A stretch of DNA of 64,000 bases from Blastomonas natatoria. Its GTDB lineage: Bacteria; Pseudomonadota; Alphaproteobacteria; Sphingomonadales; Sphingomonadaceae. The DNA is taken from contig NZ_QJJM01000016.1 in the NCBI RefSeq assembly GCF_003201955.1, positions 31,334 to 95,333 of the forward strand, written 5' to 3'. The notes under the pieces are model-generated. The model was not told the DNA's origin, searched no databases, and saw only the letters and a program-made list of their open reading frames with translations. The position numbers and the translations under genes were made by a program. This document shows positions 44,843-54,380 of this stretch, piece after piece (within the stretch, counting starts at the first letter, position 1; each line of letters opens with the position of its first letter).

Positions 44843-45928
44843 ATGAACGCTCCGCGCATCTATCTGGACCATGCTGCAACCACACCGGTGCTCGCCGAGG
44901 CCCGTGCCGCGATGATCGCCGGCATCGAGCGCTGGGCCAATCCTTCCTCGCCGCACGGCGATGGCCGGGCGGCGCGCGCAGCGCTGGAAGAGGCGCGGCG
45001 GCAGATCGCGGGCGCGCTTGGCTGGGATGGCGAGGTCATCCTGGCCAGTGGCGCAAGCGAGGCCATCGCGCTTGCCATGACAGCCGGCAAGGCCGACGGC
45101 TGGATCGTCAGTCCGACCGAGCATGATGCCGTGTTGCGCCTGACGAACCGCATACCGGCGGGCCGCTCGCTGATGCGGCTGGCGGTCGATCTGGACGGGC
45201 GGCTGGTGATGGCGAGCCTGTCGCGCGCGCTTGAAACCTGCGGCGGACGCCCGCTGGTGGTGGTGCAGTCGGTGAACAGCGAGACCGGGGTGATCCAGGA
45301 CAATGCCGCGATCACGGCCATGGCGCGCGAAGCTGGCGCGCTGACCCTGTGCGATGCCTCGCAAAGCGCGGGCAAGATGCCGCTGCCCGACGCGGACATG
45401 ATCGTGGTGTCGGCGCACAAGCTGGGCGGACCACCGGGCATAGGGGCGCTGCTGGTGCGCGATCTCGGCTTGCTCGATCCGTCGGGCGGCCAGGAAAAGG
45501 GCTATCGTGGGGGCACCGAGAACGTTCCCGCTGCAATGGGTTTTGCCGCCGCGTTGACCCAGGCGCGCTACTGGATCGATCGGGCGGCGGACCTCCGCCA
45601 TCAGCTCGACAGCGCCATTCGCGCAGCCGGCGGAGAAGTCGTCGCGCAGAACGCGCCGCGTCTGCCGAGCATCGGCAGCTATCGGATGCCGGGCGTTGCC
45701 GCCAATGCGCAGCTGATCCAGTTCGATCTGGCTGGCGTCTCGGTCTCGGCAGGCAGCGCCTGTTCCTCGGGCACGCTCAAGACCAGCGCGGTGCTGACCG
45801 CCATGGGCTGGGACGACAAGGCAGCAGGTGAGGTGGTGCGCGCAAGCTTCGGCCCCTCGACAACGCGCGCGCATGTCTATCGGTTCATCGAATTGTGGCG
45901 CGAAATGGCAGCGAGGGCGCGGCGGTGA
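44843..45928 (+). CDS. Cysteine desulfurase family aminotransferase (first of two)
   Basis: A 361-residue PLP-dependent NifS/IscS-like enzyme removing sulfur from cysteine for Fe-S clusters or tRNA thiolation. It has a YLDHAATTP start, the PLP-lysine in VVSAHKLGGPPG, and active-site loop cysteine in SAGSACSSGTLK. The chain is somewhat short for the group and lacks an obvious IscU-binding C-terminal extension. The stop overlaps the next start as TGATG. It forms a tandem pair with a second desulfurase, then a ferredoxin. Confidence 0.9.
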   Translation: MNAPRIYLDHAATTPVLAEARAAMIAGIERWANPSSPHGDGRAARAALEEARRQIAGALGWDGEVILASGASEAIALAMTAGKADGWIVSPTEHDAVLRLTNRIPAGRSLMRLAVDLDGRLVMASLSRALETCGGRPLVVVQSVNSETGVIQDNAAITAMAREAGALTLCDASQSAGKMPLPDADMIVVSAHKLGGPPGIGALLVRDLGLLDPSGGQEKGYRGGTENVPAAMGFAAALTQARYWIDRAADLRHQLDSAIRAAGGEVVAQNAPRLPSIGSYRMPGVAANAQLIQFDLAGVSVSAGSACSSGTLKTSAVLTAMGWDDKAAGEVVRASFGPSTTRAHVYRFIELWREMAARARR

Positions 45929-47058
45929 TGGCTGGCGCGGCCCCGATCTATCTCGATTATCAGGCGACCACGCCGCTCGCGCCCGAGGCATATGCTGCCA
46001 TGCAGCCCTGGCTTGGTGGGCCCGACAGTGCGGGCAGCTGGGCCAATCCGCACAGCAGTCATTCCATGGGGCGCAAGGCAGCTGCCACGGTCGAACTGGC
46101 GCGCAGCCAGATCGATGCACTGATGCCGCAGGGCGGCCGGGTGATCTTCACCAGCGGCGCAACCGAGGCGATCAATCTTGCAATCCGCGGCGCGCTTCCC
46201 GCGCTCGCGCCGCGACGCAGGATCGTGACCGTCACGACCGAGCACGCCGCCGTGCGCGATACCTGTCTGTGGCTTGAGCGGCAGGGATTTGAAGTCATGC
46301 TGCTGCCGGTTCACCCGGATGGGCTGGTCGATCTGGATGCTGCGCGTTCTGCCATCACGGGGGAAACTGCGCTGCTGGCTGCGATGCTGGTCAACAACGA
46401 GATCGGCGTGATCCAGCCCGTCGATGTTCTGGCAGACATGGCGCAGTCAGTCGGCGCGCGTTTTCTTTGCGATGCGGTGCAGGGCTACGGTCGGGTGACG
46501 CTGCCCCACGCAGCGGACATGATCGCGATCACCGCGCACAAGATCCATGGGCCCAAGGGCATCGGTGCGCTCTGGGTGCGCGATGGCATGGAGATAGAGC
46601 CGCTGATCCATGGTGGCGGGCAGGAGCAGGGCCTGCGATCGGGAACGCTCTCGCCCGCCTTGTGCGCAGGATTTGGCGCAGCAGCCAGGCTGGCGGCTGC
46701 GCTAGCCGACGTTGACGCAGCCCATGTCGCGCAGCTTCGGGACCGCGCGATCGCGCTGTTCGAGGGCTGGCAGGTCAACGGATCCTTGGGCCAGCGCTAT
46801 CCGGGCAATCTCAACCTTCAGCGCGACGGGCTGGATGTTGCGCGGCTGATATCCGAAGTTCGTGGTGTCGCATTTTCTGCAGGCTCGGCCTGTGCCAGCG
46901 GTTCGGGGCGCCCCAGCCATGTGCTGACCGCGCTGGGCCTGTCGAGCGCGCAAGTGCGTTCGTCGATCCGTCTGGGCTTTGGCCGGTATACCACCATTGA
47001 CGAAATCGAGCGCGCCGCGCATCTGATTGGCGATGCGGCCAACAGGCAGACGGGGTGA
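45928..47058 (+). CDS. Cysteine desulfurase family aminotransferase (second of two)
   Basis: A 376-residue paralogue of the preceding desulfurase. It has a YLDYQATTPLAP N-terminus, SSHSMGRKA substrate loop, PLP-lysine in AITAHKIHGPKG, and catalytic Cys in AGSACASGSGRPSHVL. The pair followed by a [2Fe-2S] ferredoxin 3 nt downstream suggests one iron-sulfur or sulfur-trafficking unit, but iscU/iscA or suf genes are absent here. The second member is closer to IscS in motif style; one member may have a specialised partner. Confidence 0.92.
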   Translation: MAGAAPIYLDYQATTPLAPEAYAAMQPWLGGPDSAGSWANPHSSHSMGRKAAATVELARSQIDALMPQGGRVIFTSGATEAINLAIRGALPALAPRRRIVTVTTEHAAVRDTCLWLERQGFEVMLLPVHPDGLVDLDAARSAITGETALLAAMLVNNEIGVIQPVDVLADMAQSVGARFLCDAVQGYGRVTLPHAADMIAITAHKIHGPKGIGALWVRDGMEIEPLIHGGGQEQGLRSGTLSPALCAGFGAAARLAAALADVDAAHVAQLRDRAIALFEGWQVNGSLGQRYPGNLNLQRDGLDVARLISEVRGVAFSAGSACASGSGRPSHVLTALGLSSAQVRSSIRLGFGRYTTIDEIERAAHLIGDAANRQTG

Positions 47059-47061
47059 TCG

Positions 47062-47397
47062 ATGATCGAAGTGACCTTCATCAGCGCGGACGGCAAGAAC
47101 CGCCAGACGGTTCAGGCGAAGGAAGGCGACCGGCTGCTCGACGTCGCGCAAGCCAATGGTCAGCCGCTCGAAGGCACGTGCGAGGGCCAGATGGCCTGTT
47201 CGACCTGCCACCTGATCATCGAGCCAGCGGATTTCGCCAAGCTGCCTGATCCGGTCGAAATGGAAGAGGACATGCTCGATCTCGCGGTGGCCGTGACCCG
47301 GACTTCCCGCCTTTCCTGCCAGATATTCCTGCGCGAGGAATGGGGAACCCTGACTTGCCGGGTGCCAGCCGAAAGCTATGACATGCAGGGCATGTAG
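47062..47397 (+). CDS. [2Fe-2S] ferredoxin, adrenodoxin type
   Basis: A 111-residue electron carrier. Cluster cysteines are Cys40, Cys46, Cys49 and Cys86, in the GTCEGQMACSTCH and SRLSCQ motifs of adrenodoxin/Fdx proteins. It begins 3 nt after the second desulfurase and would donate electrons in Fe-S cluster assembly (Fdx-like) or to a cytochrome P450. The desulfurase context favours the assembly role. Confidence 0.94.
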   Translation: MIEVTFISADGKNRQTVQAKEGDRLLDVAQANGQPLEGTCEGQMACSTCHLIIEPADFAKLPDPVEMEEDMLDLAVAVTRTSRLSCQIFLREEWGTLTCRVPAESYDMQGM

Positions 47398-47445
47398 GCC
47401 CTCGATCGGGCCCGCTTGCTTTTCTGTCATCAACTCGCCATATGG

Positions 47446-47542
47446 CGCTCGGGAGTCGGGCGGACGTAGCCGTCGCCAATCTGGTCAGGTCCGGAAGGAA
47501 GCAGCCACAACGATTTTCGCCGCGGGTCGTCCGGCTCCTACC
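47446..47542 (+). ncRNA. ffs: Bacterial small signal recognition particle RNA (4.5S-type)
   Basis: The diagnostic SRP domain IV loop GGTCAGGTCCGGAAGGAAGC is present at about 47493-47512, with flanking arms that pair: GGAGTCGGGCGGAC (47452-) with GTCGTCCGGCTCC (to 47538). The position directly upstream of dnaX is typical of alphaproteobacteria. It assembles with Ffh to target membrane proteins. Ends are estimated from the stem. Confidence 0.93.
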
Positions 47543-47635
47543 TTCCAGCATCGCAACAATCTTTGCCCTGGCCTGTTTTGAACAGGCTGGCACTTTCGGT
47601 TTCATCCCTGCGCGCCAGCGGCTAATCAGCATGTG

Positions 47636-49432
47636 ATGGACGATTCCCGCACCCAAGATATGCACGACGACGCGGCGGAAATGCCTGGCCTGGGGCTCGA
47701 TCTGCCGCCGGTTGCGGCGCCTGCTGCTCCTGCGGGCCAGGCCTATCGTGTATTGGCGCGCAAATACCGACCGCAGACCTTTGCCGAGCTGATCGGCCAG
47801 GATGCGATGGTGCAGACGCTGGGCAATGCGATCCGGCGTGAACGCCTGGCGCATGCGTTCCTGATGACCGGCGTGCGCGGGGTCGGCAAGACCTCTACCG
47901 CGCGATTGATCGCCAAGGCCTTGAACTGCATCGGACCGGACGGGCAGGGCGGGCCGACGATTTCGCCCTGCGGCATATGCGAGCCGTGCGTCGCGATCGC
48001 CGAGGGGCGCCATATCGACGTGATCGAAATGGACGCCGCGAGCCACACCGGCATCGACGACGTTCGCGAGATTACCGAGGCGGTGCGCTATGCCGCCGTG
48101 TCTGCGCGCTACAAGATGTATATCATCGACGAAGCGCACATGCTGTCGAAACAGGCCTGGAACGGCCTGCTCAAGACGCTGGAAGAGCCGCCGCCGCATG
48201 TGAAGTTCCTGTTCGCCACCACCGAGGTCAACAAGGTGCCGATCACGGTGCTGTCGCGCTGCCAGCGCTTTGACTTGAAGCGCATCCCTTCCGAATTGCT
48301 CGCCAGCCATTTCGCCGAGATATGCATCAAGGAGGCGATCACCGCCGAGCCCGACGCGCTCGCGATGATCGCCGATGCCGCCGAGGGATCGGTGCGCGAC
48401 GGGCTGTCGATCCTCGACCAGGCGATCGCCCATGCTGATCTTGGCGGCGATGCCAGCGAAGGCGCGCCGCAGGTCCGTGCCGAACAGGTCCGCGCGATGC
48501 TCGGCCTGTCCGATCGCGGCGCGATGCGGCGGCTGTTCGCACACCTGATCGCGGGCGATGCCGATGCGATGCTCGCCGATCTGGATGCGCAGCACAGCCT
48601 GGGCGTCGATCCGGTCAGCGTGATGCGCGGCCTGCTGGCGATGGTGCACGCGATCACGCTGCAGAAATCGGCGGGCCGGGTGCGCACCGTGCACGGCGAG
48701 GAGGATCGGGCGGCGCTCGCCGATTGGGCGGGCAAGCTCGGCCATGCCAGCCTGCACCGGCTGTGGCAGTTGTTGCTGAAAGGCCATGACGAGATCGAGA
48801 GCGCGCCCGTCCCGCGCGAGGCGTGCGAGATGGCGCTGCTGCGTGCGCTCTATGCTTCGACCCTGCCCGATCCGGGCACACTGGCGCGCAGGCTGTCTGA
48901 GCCTCCTGCCGCGCCAGCTCTTCCTCCCGCGGATGCGCCATCGCCTTCGTCGCCGCCGTCCGCTGCGGCCCCGCCCGAAGAGAGCCCGCCATGGGAGAGC
49001 GCTGCGCCGGTCGAGCCCGCCCCGCGTCAGTCCCCGCAAACGATCCAGCAGCTGGTCGACATGCTCGACCAGGCCAACAAATGGCTCATTGCCGCGCAGG
49101 TGAAGACCGACATGCGGCTGATCGAGCTGGGCGAAGATCGGCTGGTCTATCAGTCCGCCACGGGCCGCGACGATTATGTTCCTTTGCTCCGTGAGGCGCT
49201 GGCAGCGATTACCGGGCGGCGCTGGGAGATCGAGCGCGGGGAAGGCACGGCGCAGCCTAGCCTGGCTGAGCTGGAAAAGCAGGCCGAAGAGGCCATGCGT
49301 GACGAAATCCTCAACCACCCGTTGGTCAAGGCCACGCAAGCGGCCTTTCCCGATGCGGAAATAGACTGGACTGCGGCGGAAATCTCCCCACATGGAGACG
49401 AAACCCTGCCAACACGGAGTGCCAAGGCATGA
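47636..49432 (+). CDS. dnaX: DNA polymerase III subunit gamma/tau
   Basis: A 598-residue clamp-loader ATPase. Walker A GVRGVGKT is at about residues 79-86, the zinc-binding cysteines are 98, 112, 115 and 118 (NC, PCGICEPC), and DEAH lies at 165-168. The AAA+ domain and lid (to about 380) are followed by a Pro/Ala-rich linker and a tau-type C-terminal domain (about 460-598) that contacts the polymerase. The ATG at 47636 is preferred over the GTG one codon earlier. It overlaps ybaB by 4 nt. No slippery heptanucleotide for programmed frameshifting is evident, so a separate gamma form is not predicted. Confidence 0.97.
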   Translation: MDDSRTQDMHDDAAEMPGLGLDLPPVAAPAAPAGQAYRVLARKYRPQTFAELIGQDAMVQTLGNAIRRERLAHAFLMTGVRGVGKTSTARLIAKALNCIGPDGQGGPTISPCGICEPCVAIAEGRHIDVIEMDAASHTGIDDVREITEAVRYAAVSARYKMYIIDEAHMLSKQAWNGLLKTLEEPPPHVKFLFATTEVNKVPITVLSRCQRFDLKRIPSELLASHFAEICIKEAITAEPDALAMIADAAEGSVRDGLSILDQAIAHADLGGDASEGAPQVRAEQVRAMLGLSDRGAMRRLFAHLIAGDADAMLADLDAQHSLGVDPVSVMRGLLAMVHAITLQKSAGRVRTVHGEEDRAALADWAGKLGHASLHRLWQLLLKGHDEIESAPVPREACEMALLRALYASTLPDPGTLARRLSEPPAAPALPPADAPSPSSPPSAAAPPEESPPWESAAPVEPAPRQSPQTIQQLVDMLDQANKWLIAAQVKTDMRLIELGEDRLVYQSATGRDDYVPLLREALAAITGRRWEIERGEGTAQPSLAELEKQAEEAMRDEILNHPLVKATQAAFPDAEIDWTAAEISPHGDETLPTRSAKA

Positions 49433-49764
49433 AAAGCATGGAAGAGATGATGGCGGCTGCGCAGGAAGCGGCGCAGACCGTTCAGCGCCAGATGAACGAG
49501 GCGCAGGCGAAGCTGGAATCGATCGAGGTCGAGGGCGCAGCGGGTGGCGGCCTGGTCAAGGTGCGCGCAACCGCCAAGGGCCGCATTCTCGGTGTGTCGA
49601 TCGACGACAGCCTGATGGTCCCTGCCGACAAGCAGATGCTCGAAGACCTGATCGCCGCCGCGTTCAACGATGCGCGCACCAAGGCGGATCGTGCGAGCGA
49701 GGAAGAGATGGGCAAGATGGCCCAGGGCCTGCCGCTGCCGGCCGGGTTCAAGCTTCCGTTCTGA
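49429..49764 (+). CDS. YbaB/EbfC family nucleoid-associated protein
   Basis: A 111-residue DNA-binding protein of the YbaB/EbfC family: the coiled-coil start AQEAAQTVQRQMNEAQAKLE, then VKVRATAKGRILGVSIDDSL and a conserved GLPLPAGFKLPF end. It is located immediately after dnaX with a 4-nt overlap, the classical arrangement. recR, often the next gene, is absent; lon follows instead after 121 nt. Confidence 0.95.
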   Translation: MKSMEEMMAAAQEAAQTVQRQMNEAQAKLESIEVEGAAGGGLVKVRATAKGRILGVSIDDSLMVPADKQMLEDLIAAAFNDARTKADRASEEEMGKMAQGLPLPAGFKLPF

Positions 49765-49885
49765 ATGCGTTAACCTGGGTGGGTGCAGGATCGCTTGTCG
49801 TGGATAGACCCGGCAACCATATAGGCCGGCAAGATGCCACCGGATGTCCGGTGACCAACCCCAGATGGATTGAACCGAATTGACC

Positions 49886-52282
49886 ATGTTCCAGACCTAT
49901 CCCCTGCTGCCCCTGCGCGACATCGTGGTGTTCCCCCAGATGATCGTGCCGCTGTTCGTCGGCCGCGACAAATCCGTCGCGGCGCTCGAGCGTGCGATGG
50001 AGCAGGACAAGGAAATCTTTCTCGTTGCGCAGCTCGATCCCGCGCGCGACGACCCCGATCGCGATGATCTGTACGATATCGGCGTGGTTGCCACCGTGCT
50101 GCAGCTGCTGAAGCTGCCCGATGGCACGGTGCGCGTGCTGGTCGAAGGTGGTGATCGTGCGCGATTGAACCGTCTGGAGACAAGCGGTGATCATGTGCTG
50201 GCCGAGGTAGAAACTATCCCGGCCCGCGCGGCAAGCGGCACGGACGTCAACGCGCTGATGCGCTCGGTGGTCGAGCAGTTCGAGAACTATGCCAAGCTCA
50301 ACAAGAAGCTGCCGGCGGAAACCGCGGTGCAGCTGGCCGAGATCGACGATGCTTCCAAGCTTGCCGATGCGGTCGCTGCAAACATCTCGGTCAAGGTGGC
50401 CGACAAGCAGAGCCTGCTGACCGAGGACGATCCGGTCAAGCGGCTGGAAATGGTGTTCGGCTTCATGGAAGGCGAACTCGGCGTGCTTCAGGTCGAGAAG
50501 AAGATTCGCGGCCGCGTGAAGCGCCAGATGGAAAAGACCCAGCGCGAATATTATCTCAACGAGCAGCTCAAGGCGATCCAGTCCGAACTGGGCAATGGCG
50601 ATGGCGACGACGGCAACGGCGTCAACGAGTTCGCCGAGAAGATCGAGAAGCTGAAGCTTTCGCCCGAGGCGAAGGCCAAGGCGACGGCGGAGTTGAAAAA
50701 GCTTCGCGGCATGGCGCCGATGTCGGCCGAAGCGACGGTCGTGCGCAACTATCTGGACGTGCTGCTGGGCCTGCCCTGGGGCAAGAAGTCGAAGCTCAGG
50801 AAGGGCATTGCCGAGGCCGAAAAGGTGCTCGACGATGACCATTTCGGGCTGGAGAAGGTCAAGGACCGGATCATCGAATATCTTGCGGTCCAGGCGCGCA
50901 CGAACAAGCTGAAGGGCCCAATCCTGTGCCTGGTCGGCCCTCCGGGTGTCGGCAAGACATCGCTCGGTCGTTCGATCGCCAAGGCGACGGGCCGCGAATT
51001 CGTGCGCCAGTCGCTGGGCGGCGTGCGCGACGAGGCCGAAATCCGCGGCCACCGTCGCACCTATATCGGCTCGCTGCCGGGTAAGATCGTCACCAACCTG
51101 AAAAAGGCCGGAACCAGCAATCCGCTGTTCCTGCTCGACGAGATCGACAAGCTGGGACAGGATTTCCGGGGCGATCCGGCTTCGGCGCTGCTCGAGGTGC
51201 TCGATCCCGAACAGAATACCAAGTTCCAGGACCATTATCTGGAGATCGACATCGATCTTTCGGACATCATGTTCGTGACCACCGCGAACAGCCTCAACCT
51301 GCCGCAGCCGCTGCTGGACCGCATGGAGATCATCCGGCTCGAAGGCTATACCGAGGACGAGAAGGTCGAGATCGCCAAGCGGCACCTCATCGCCAAGCAG
51401 ATCGAATCGCATGGCCTGAAGGACGGCGAGTTCGAGTTGACCGACGAGGGCCTGCGCGACCTGATCCGCTATTATACCCGCGAGGCGGGCGTGCGTACGC
51501 TGGAGCGCGAGATCGCCCGGCTGGCACGCAAGTCGCTGCGGCGCATTCTCGAGGGCAAGGACAAGGCCGTGGTGATCACGCCCGAAAACCTGTCCGACTT
51601 TGCCGGTGTGCGGAAATACCGCCACGGCATTGGCGAGGCGGAGAACGAGATCGGCGCGGTGACAGGCCTGGCCTGGACCGAGGTGGGCGGCGAACTGCTG
51701 ACCATCGAGGCGGTGACCGTTCCCGGCAAGGGTGCGATCAAGACGACCGGCAAGCTCGGCGAAGTGATGCAGGAATCGGTGCAGGCGGCTTTCTCGTTCG
51801 TCAAGGCGCGGGCGCCATCCTATGGCATCAAGCCCAGCATCTTCGCGCGCAAGGACATTCATATCCACCTGCCCGAAGGCGCGGTCCCCAAGGATGGTCC
51901 TTCGGCCGGGATCGGCATGGTCACATCGATCATCTCGACGCTCACCGGCAATGCGGTGCGTCGCGAAGTGGCGATGACGGGCGAGGTCACGCTGCGCGGC
52001 CGCGTGCTGCCCATCGGCGGTCTGAAGGAAAAGCTGCTGGCTGCTTTGCGCGGGGGGATCACCACGGTGCTCATCCCCCAGGAGAACGAGAAGGATCTGG
52101 CAGAGATCCCCGAAAACGCCAAGCAGGGCCTGAAGATCATTCCGGTGGCGCATGTTGACGAGGTGCTTCGCATCGCGCTGGTCGATCCGCTGGAAGCGAT
52201 CGACTGGACCGAGGCGGATGAACTTGCTGCCCAGCCGCCACTGCCGCAGCAGGATATTGCTGAGGCTGCTCTCAAGCACTGA
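49886..52282 (+). CDS. lon: ATP-dependent endopeptidase Lon
   Basis: A 798-residue Lon protease. The N-terminal substrate-recognition domain ([22 protein letters not shown]...) is followed by an AAA+ module with [10 protein letters not shown] (Walker A, about residue 355) and [10 protein letters not shown] (Walker B). A C-terminal Ser-Lys dyad protease domain has [11 protein letters not shown] and [13 protein letters not shown]. It degrades regulatory and misfolded proteins. The ATG at 49886 is favoured; a TTG two codons upstream is possible. The end is rich in acidic residues. HU follows in the same direction. Confidence 0.97.
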   Translation: MFQTYPLLPLRDIVVFPQMIVPLFVGRDKSVAALERAMEQDKEIFLVAQLDPARDDPDRDDLYDIGVVATVLQLLKLPDGTVRVLVEGGDRARLNRLETSGDHVLAEVETIPARAASGTDVNALMRSVVEQFENYAKLNKKLPAETAVQLAEIDDASKLADAVAANISVKVADKQSLLTEDDPVKRLEMVFGFMEGELGVLQVEKKIRGRVKRQMEKTQREYYLNEQLKAIQSELGNGDGDDGNGVNEFAEKIEKLKLSPEAKAKATAELKKLRGMAPMSAEATVVRNYLDVLLGLPWGKKSKLRKGIAEAEKVLDDDHFGLEKVKDRIIEYLAVQARTNKLKGPILCLVGPPGVGKTSLGRSIAKATGREFVRQSLGGVRDEAEIRGHRRTYIGSLPGKIVTNLKKAGTSNPLFLLDEIDKLGQDFRGDPASALLEVLDPEQNTKFQDHYLEIDIDLSDIMFVTTANSLNLPQPLLDRMEIIRLEGYTEDEKVEIAKRHLIAKQIESHGLKDGEFELTDEGLRDLIRYYTREAGVRTLEREIARLARKSLRRILEGKDKAVVITPENLSDFAGVRKYRHGIGEAENEIGAVTGLAWTEVGGELLTIEAVTVPGKGAIKTTGKLGEVMQESVQAAFSFVKARAPSYGIKPSIFARKDIHIHLPEGAVPKDGPSAGIGMVTSIISTLTGNAVRREVAMTGEVTLRGRVLPIGGLKEKLLAALRGGITTVLIPQENEKDLAEIPENAKQGLKIIPVAHVDEVLRIALVDPLEAIDWTEADELAAQPPLPQQDIAEAALKH

Positions 52283-52380
52283 CGGCGATGGTGCATTGCA
52301 GCATCTGAGGGAAAGCGCGCCTGGCCGCGCGCATTACGGTAACATTGCGACAAAACGCCCGGAAATGCGCGCTTTTCCCT

Positions 52381-52411
52381 TTGACACTCCAGCCAAATCG
52401 GTTCTTACTTG
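52381..52411 (+). promoter_or_regulatory. Candidate promoter for the HU gene
   Basis: TTGACA (52381-52386) is followed by an 18-nt spacer and TTACTT (52405-52410), about 58 nt before the HU ATG. The -35 is a perfect consensus; the -10 is partial. Confidence 0.45.
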
Positions 52412-52468
52412 GCCTCCTCAAAGCCGCGATTCAGCAAGATTCAACAAAAATCAGGGGGTTCCCACGGC

Positions 52469-52741
52469 ATGAACAAGAATGATCTTATTTCGGCTGTTTC
52501 TGAGCAGGCCGGTATTACCAAGGCGGATGCAAGCAAGGCGGTCGAAGCAGTGTTCGATTCGATCAGTGGCGCGCTCGCCAAGGGCAGTGAAGTTCGCCTT
52601 GTCGGTTTCGGCACCTTCTCTGTCAGCAAGCGCAAGGCATCGACCGGCCGCAATCCGCGCACCGGCGAAAAGATGGAAATCAAGGCATCGACCCAACCCA
52701 AGTTCAAGGCCGGCAAGGGCCTGAAGGACGCGGTCAACTGA
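52469..52741 (+). CDS. HU family DNA-binding protein
   Basis: A 90-residue HU: MNKNDLISAVSEQAGITKADA start, GFGTFSVSKRKASTGRNPRTGEKM beta-arm, and the FKAGKGLKDAVN end. It bends DNA as a nucleoid protein. The ATG at 52469 is preceded by a GGGGG-containing leader; an upstream start at 52409 in the same frame is not favoured. A strong terminator follows. Confidence 0.97.
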   Translation: MNKNDLISAVSEQAGITKADASKAVEAVFDSISGALAKGSEVRLVGFGTFSVSKRKASTGRNPRTGEKMEIKASTQPKFKAGKGLKDAVN

Positions 52742-52745
52742 TCGC

Positions 52746-52777
52746 GCGGCTCCGTTGTCCAGACGGAGCCTTTTTGC
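52746..52777 (+). terminator. Rho-independent terminator of the HU gene
   Basis: Stem GGCTCCGT / ACGGAGCC with loop TGTCCAG, followed by TTTTT. Confidence 0.92.
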
Positions 52778-52837
52778 GGGTTTTGAGCGGGAAGGGGTCG
52801 CAATCCTACCCTGCCCGGTTGAGATGCTTACATGACG

Positions 52838-52868
52838 GAAAGGCGGTGCAGATTGCGCCGCCTTTTCT
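52838..52868 (-). terminator. Rho-independent terminator for the leftward lipoprotein operon
   Basis: Stem AAAGGCGG / CCGCCTTT around TGCAGATTGCG. The A-run on its left supplies the U-tract for transcription from the right (minus strand), just after the DUF4157-like gene stop. Confidence 0.72.
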
Positions 52869-52876
52869 TTTGATGA

Positions 52877-53500
52877 TCAGCTGGCCTTGCGGATGGCCGC
52901 TGTCACCTTGTTCGCACGCTGCGTTGCCTCGCGCTCGATCGCACGCCAGTCGGCGATATAGGCCGCAGCAAAACCGTTGACGCCCAGCCGCCGATATTGC
53001 TCGACATGCGCCAGTTCGTGCGCCCACATCCACACATTCCCGGTCAGCCGCTCGCTGGAAAAGACGATCTGGCGGTTCAGCGCAATCGCTCCTTCATCCA
53101 TGAACTGTTCGGTGATGACGGTGCCAAGGTCGACGCGCCCCCGACCTATTGTCCAGCGCGTCGTCGACAGGATGTCACTGGCAAAATGGGGGGCGAGCAG
53201 TTCCTGCATGGCAACAGGCAGCGGTCGGCTGCCCGCCCGCGCAGCCTGGCCTTCGCCATGCCGGATGGCCCGCGCCAGAACCGGTGCAGTCATACTGGCC
53301 GAGCGCCGCACAAGTTGCTGCGTTTCCCGCTGCGCCTGATCGGCTATCTCGCCAGCGGATCGACTACCCATGGCCGCGATGATCCGTTCAAGTCCCGCTG
53401 GCGGCCTCAGCATTTCCTCGGTGGGGCGCTCGATGCAGCCTGACAGGGTGAACAGGCCCAGCGCTGTCAGCGCCCGGATTGCGTGTAGCGGTCCGCTCAT
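52877..53500 (-). CDS. DUF4157-like lipoprotein with HExxH motif
   Basis: A 208-residue exported lipoprotein: signal GLFTLSGC with lipobox cysteine near residue 22. A C-terminal WMWAHELAHVEQYRRLGVNGFAAAY region has the HExxH sequence and a downstream IEREATQRA glutamate, as in DUF4157 proteins. It is probably an outer-membrane or inner-membrane lipoprotein with a metal-binding helical domain; protease activity is not shown. It starts 22 nt after the upstream lipoprotein stop, so it is the last gene of the rlmB operon, followed by a terminator. Confidence 0.78.
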   Translation of the reverse strand: MSGPLHAIRALTALGLFTLSGCIERPTEEMLRPPAGLERIIAAMGSRSAGEIADQAQRETQQLVRRSASMTAPVLARAIRHGEGQAARAGSRPLPVAMQELLAPHFASDILSTTRWTIGRGRVDLGTVITEQFMDEGAIALNRQIVFSSERLTGNVWMWAHELAHVEQYRRLGVNGFAAAYIADWRAIEREATQRANKVTAAIRKAS

Positions 53501-53522
53501 GCGATGACCGCTACGCGAACGA

Positions 53523-54329
53523 TCACTGACCGGCAAGGCCGATCAGCGCCTCGGGGCCCTTCTTGAGGCGCGCGTTCACCACCCATTTCAGTGTCGAACC
53601 GGTGCCCGACATGGCGGGACCATCCTCGGTGTTGTTGGTCAGTATCCGACCGTCGGTGGTGAGCGTGAAAATGCCCTGGGGCTTGGGCTGGGGCGGCTTG
53701 CCACCGGCGTCGCCAGCGCTCGTGATCGCGCCCAGAGCGCCCATGTCTCCTCCGGATGGTTCACCCGAATAGGCAGGTGCAGACACTTTCACGCTGCCAT
53801 CCTTGCGCTTGATGACCGTGATGAAGGGCATGATGGCATTGCCGCCATCCACCATCGGAAAGGAAAAGCCATGCGCCGTGGTGCCGGTGATCGCATATTC
53901 GACATCGATGATCCGGTTGCCGCGATAGCTGACCTTGTTCCAGCCCTGCTGCTTCCTGAGCTGCTCGACAAATTCGGCGATGCTCTCGTCATCATCAAGG
54001 TTGCCCATGCCGCCGGTCATCGCGCTTGCGGCCATGCCAGCGTCTCCGTTGCCGTTGGCCTGGGCTTCGTCGAAATCCTTGCGCTGCTGTGCCAGTTCCG
54101 CCTCGGTGCACGCGCGTTCGCCGCCGGTTTCCTCGCTGAAGCACGGGCTGGCGGAAAATTCGGCAGACGGCGGCGTCATGTCGGTCACCACGATCTCGCC
54201 GACATAGGTGAAAGTGAAGCTGCCATCGCGCTTCAGATCGAGTGTCGAGCCGAACTTGCCGGGCGAAAGCAGGCACCCGGTCAGCAGCAGCGGCGCGGCG
54301 AGCGCGCCTATCAGACGTAGGAATGTCAT
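53523..54329 (-). CDS. Lipoprotein of unknown function (tandem paralogue B)
   Basis: A 268-residue lipoprotein with lipobox LLTGC near residue 19. A beta-rich opening (KFGSTLDLKRDGSFTFTYVGEIVV) is followed by an acidic central region and a C-terminal module (IFTLTTDGRILTNNTEDGPAMSG). It shares this opening, the TNNTEDGP box and the C-terminal GPEALIGL end with the preceding gene. No domain is recognised. Presumably anchored to a membrane face in the periplasm. Confidence 0.75.
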   Translation of the reverse strand: MTFLRLIGALAAPLLLTGCLLSPGKFGSTLDLKRDGSFTFTYVGEIVVTDMTPPSAEFSASPCFSEETGGERACTEAELAQQRKDFDEAQANGNGDAGMAASAMTGGMGNLDDDESIAEFVEQLRKQQGWNKVSYRGNRIIDVEYAITGTTAHGFSFPMVDGGNAIMPFITVIKRKDGSVKVSAPAYSGEPSGGDMGALGAITSAGDAGGKPPQPKPQGIFTLTTDGRILTNNTEDGPAMSGTGSTLKWVVNARLKKGPEALIGLAGQ

Positions 54330-54380
54330 GTCTCGGTCCTTTCGAGTTGCGACCCGAACGTTCCGTTTCCGGCCCCTTGC

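Noticed and set aside
47636..49432. Programmed frameshift in dnaX giving a gamma subunit
   Set aside because: No A-AAA-AAG type slippery heptamer with downstream hairpin was found in the coding region, so only tau is supported.
49748..52279. Antisense open frame of over 800 codons across lon
   Set aside because: Same reason: composition-driven absence of stops opposite a well-supported Lon gene.
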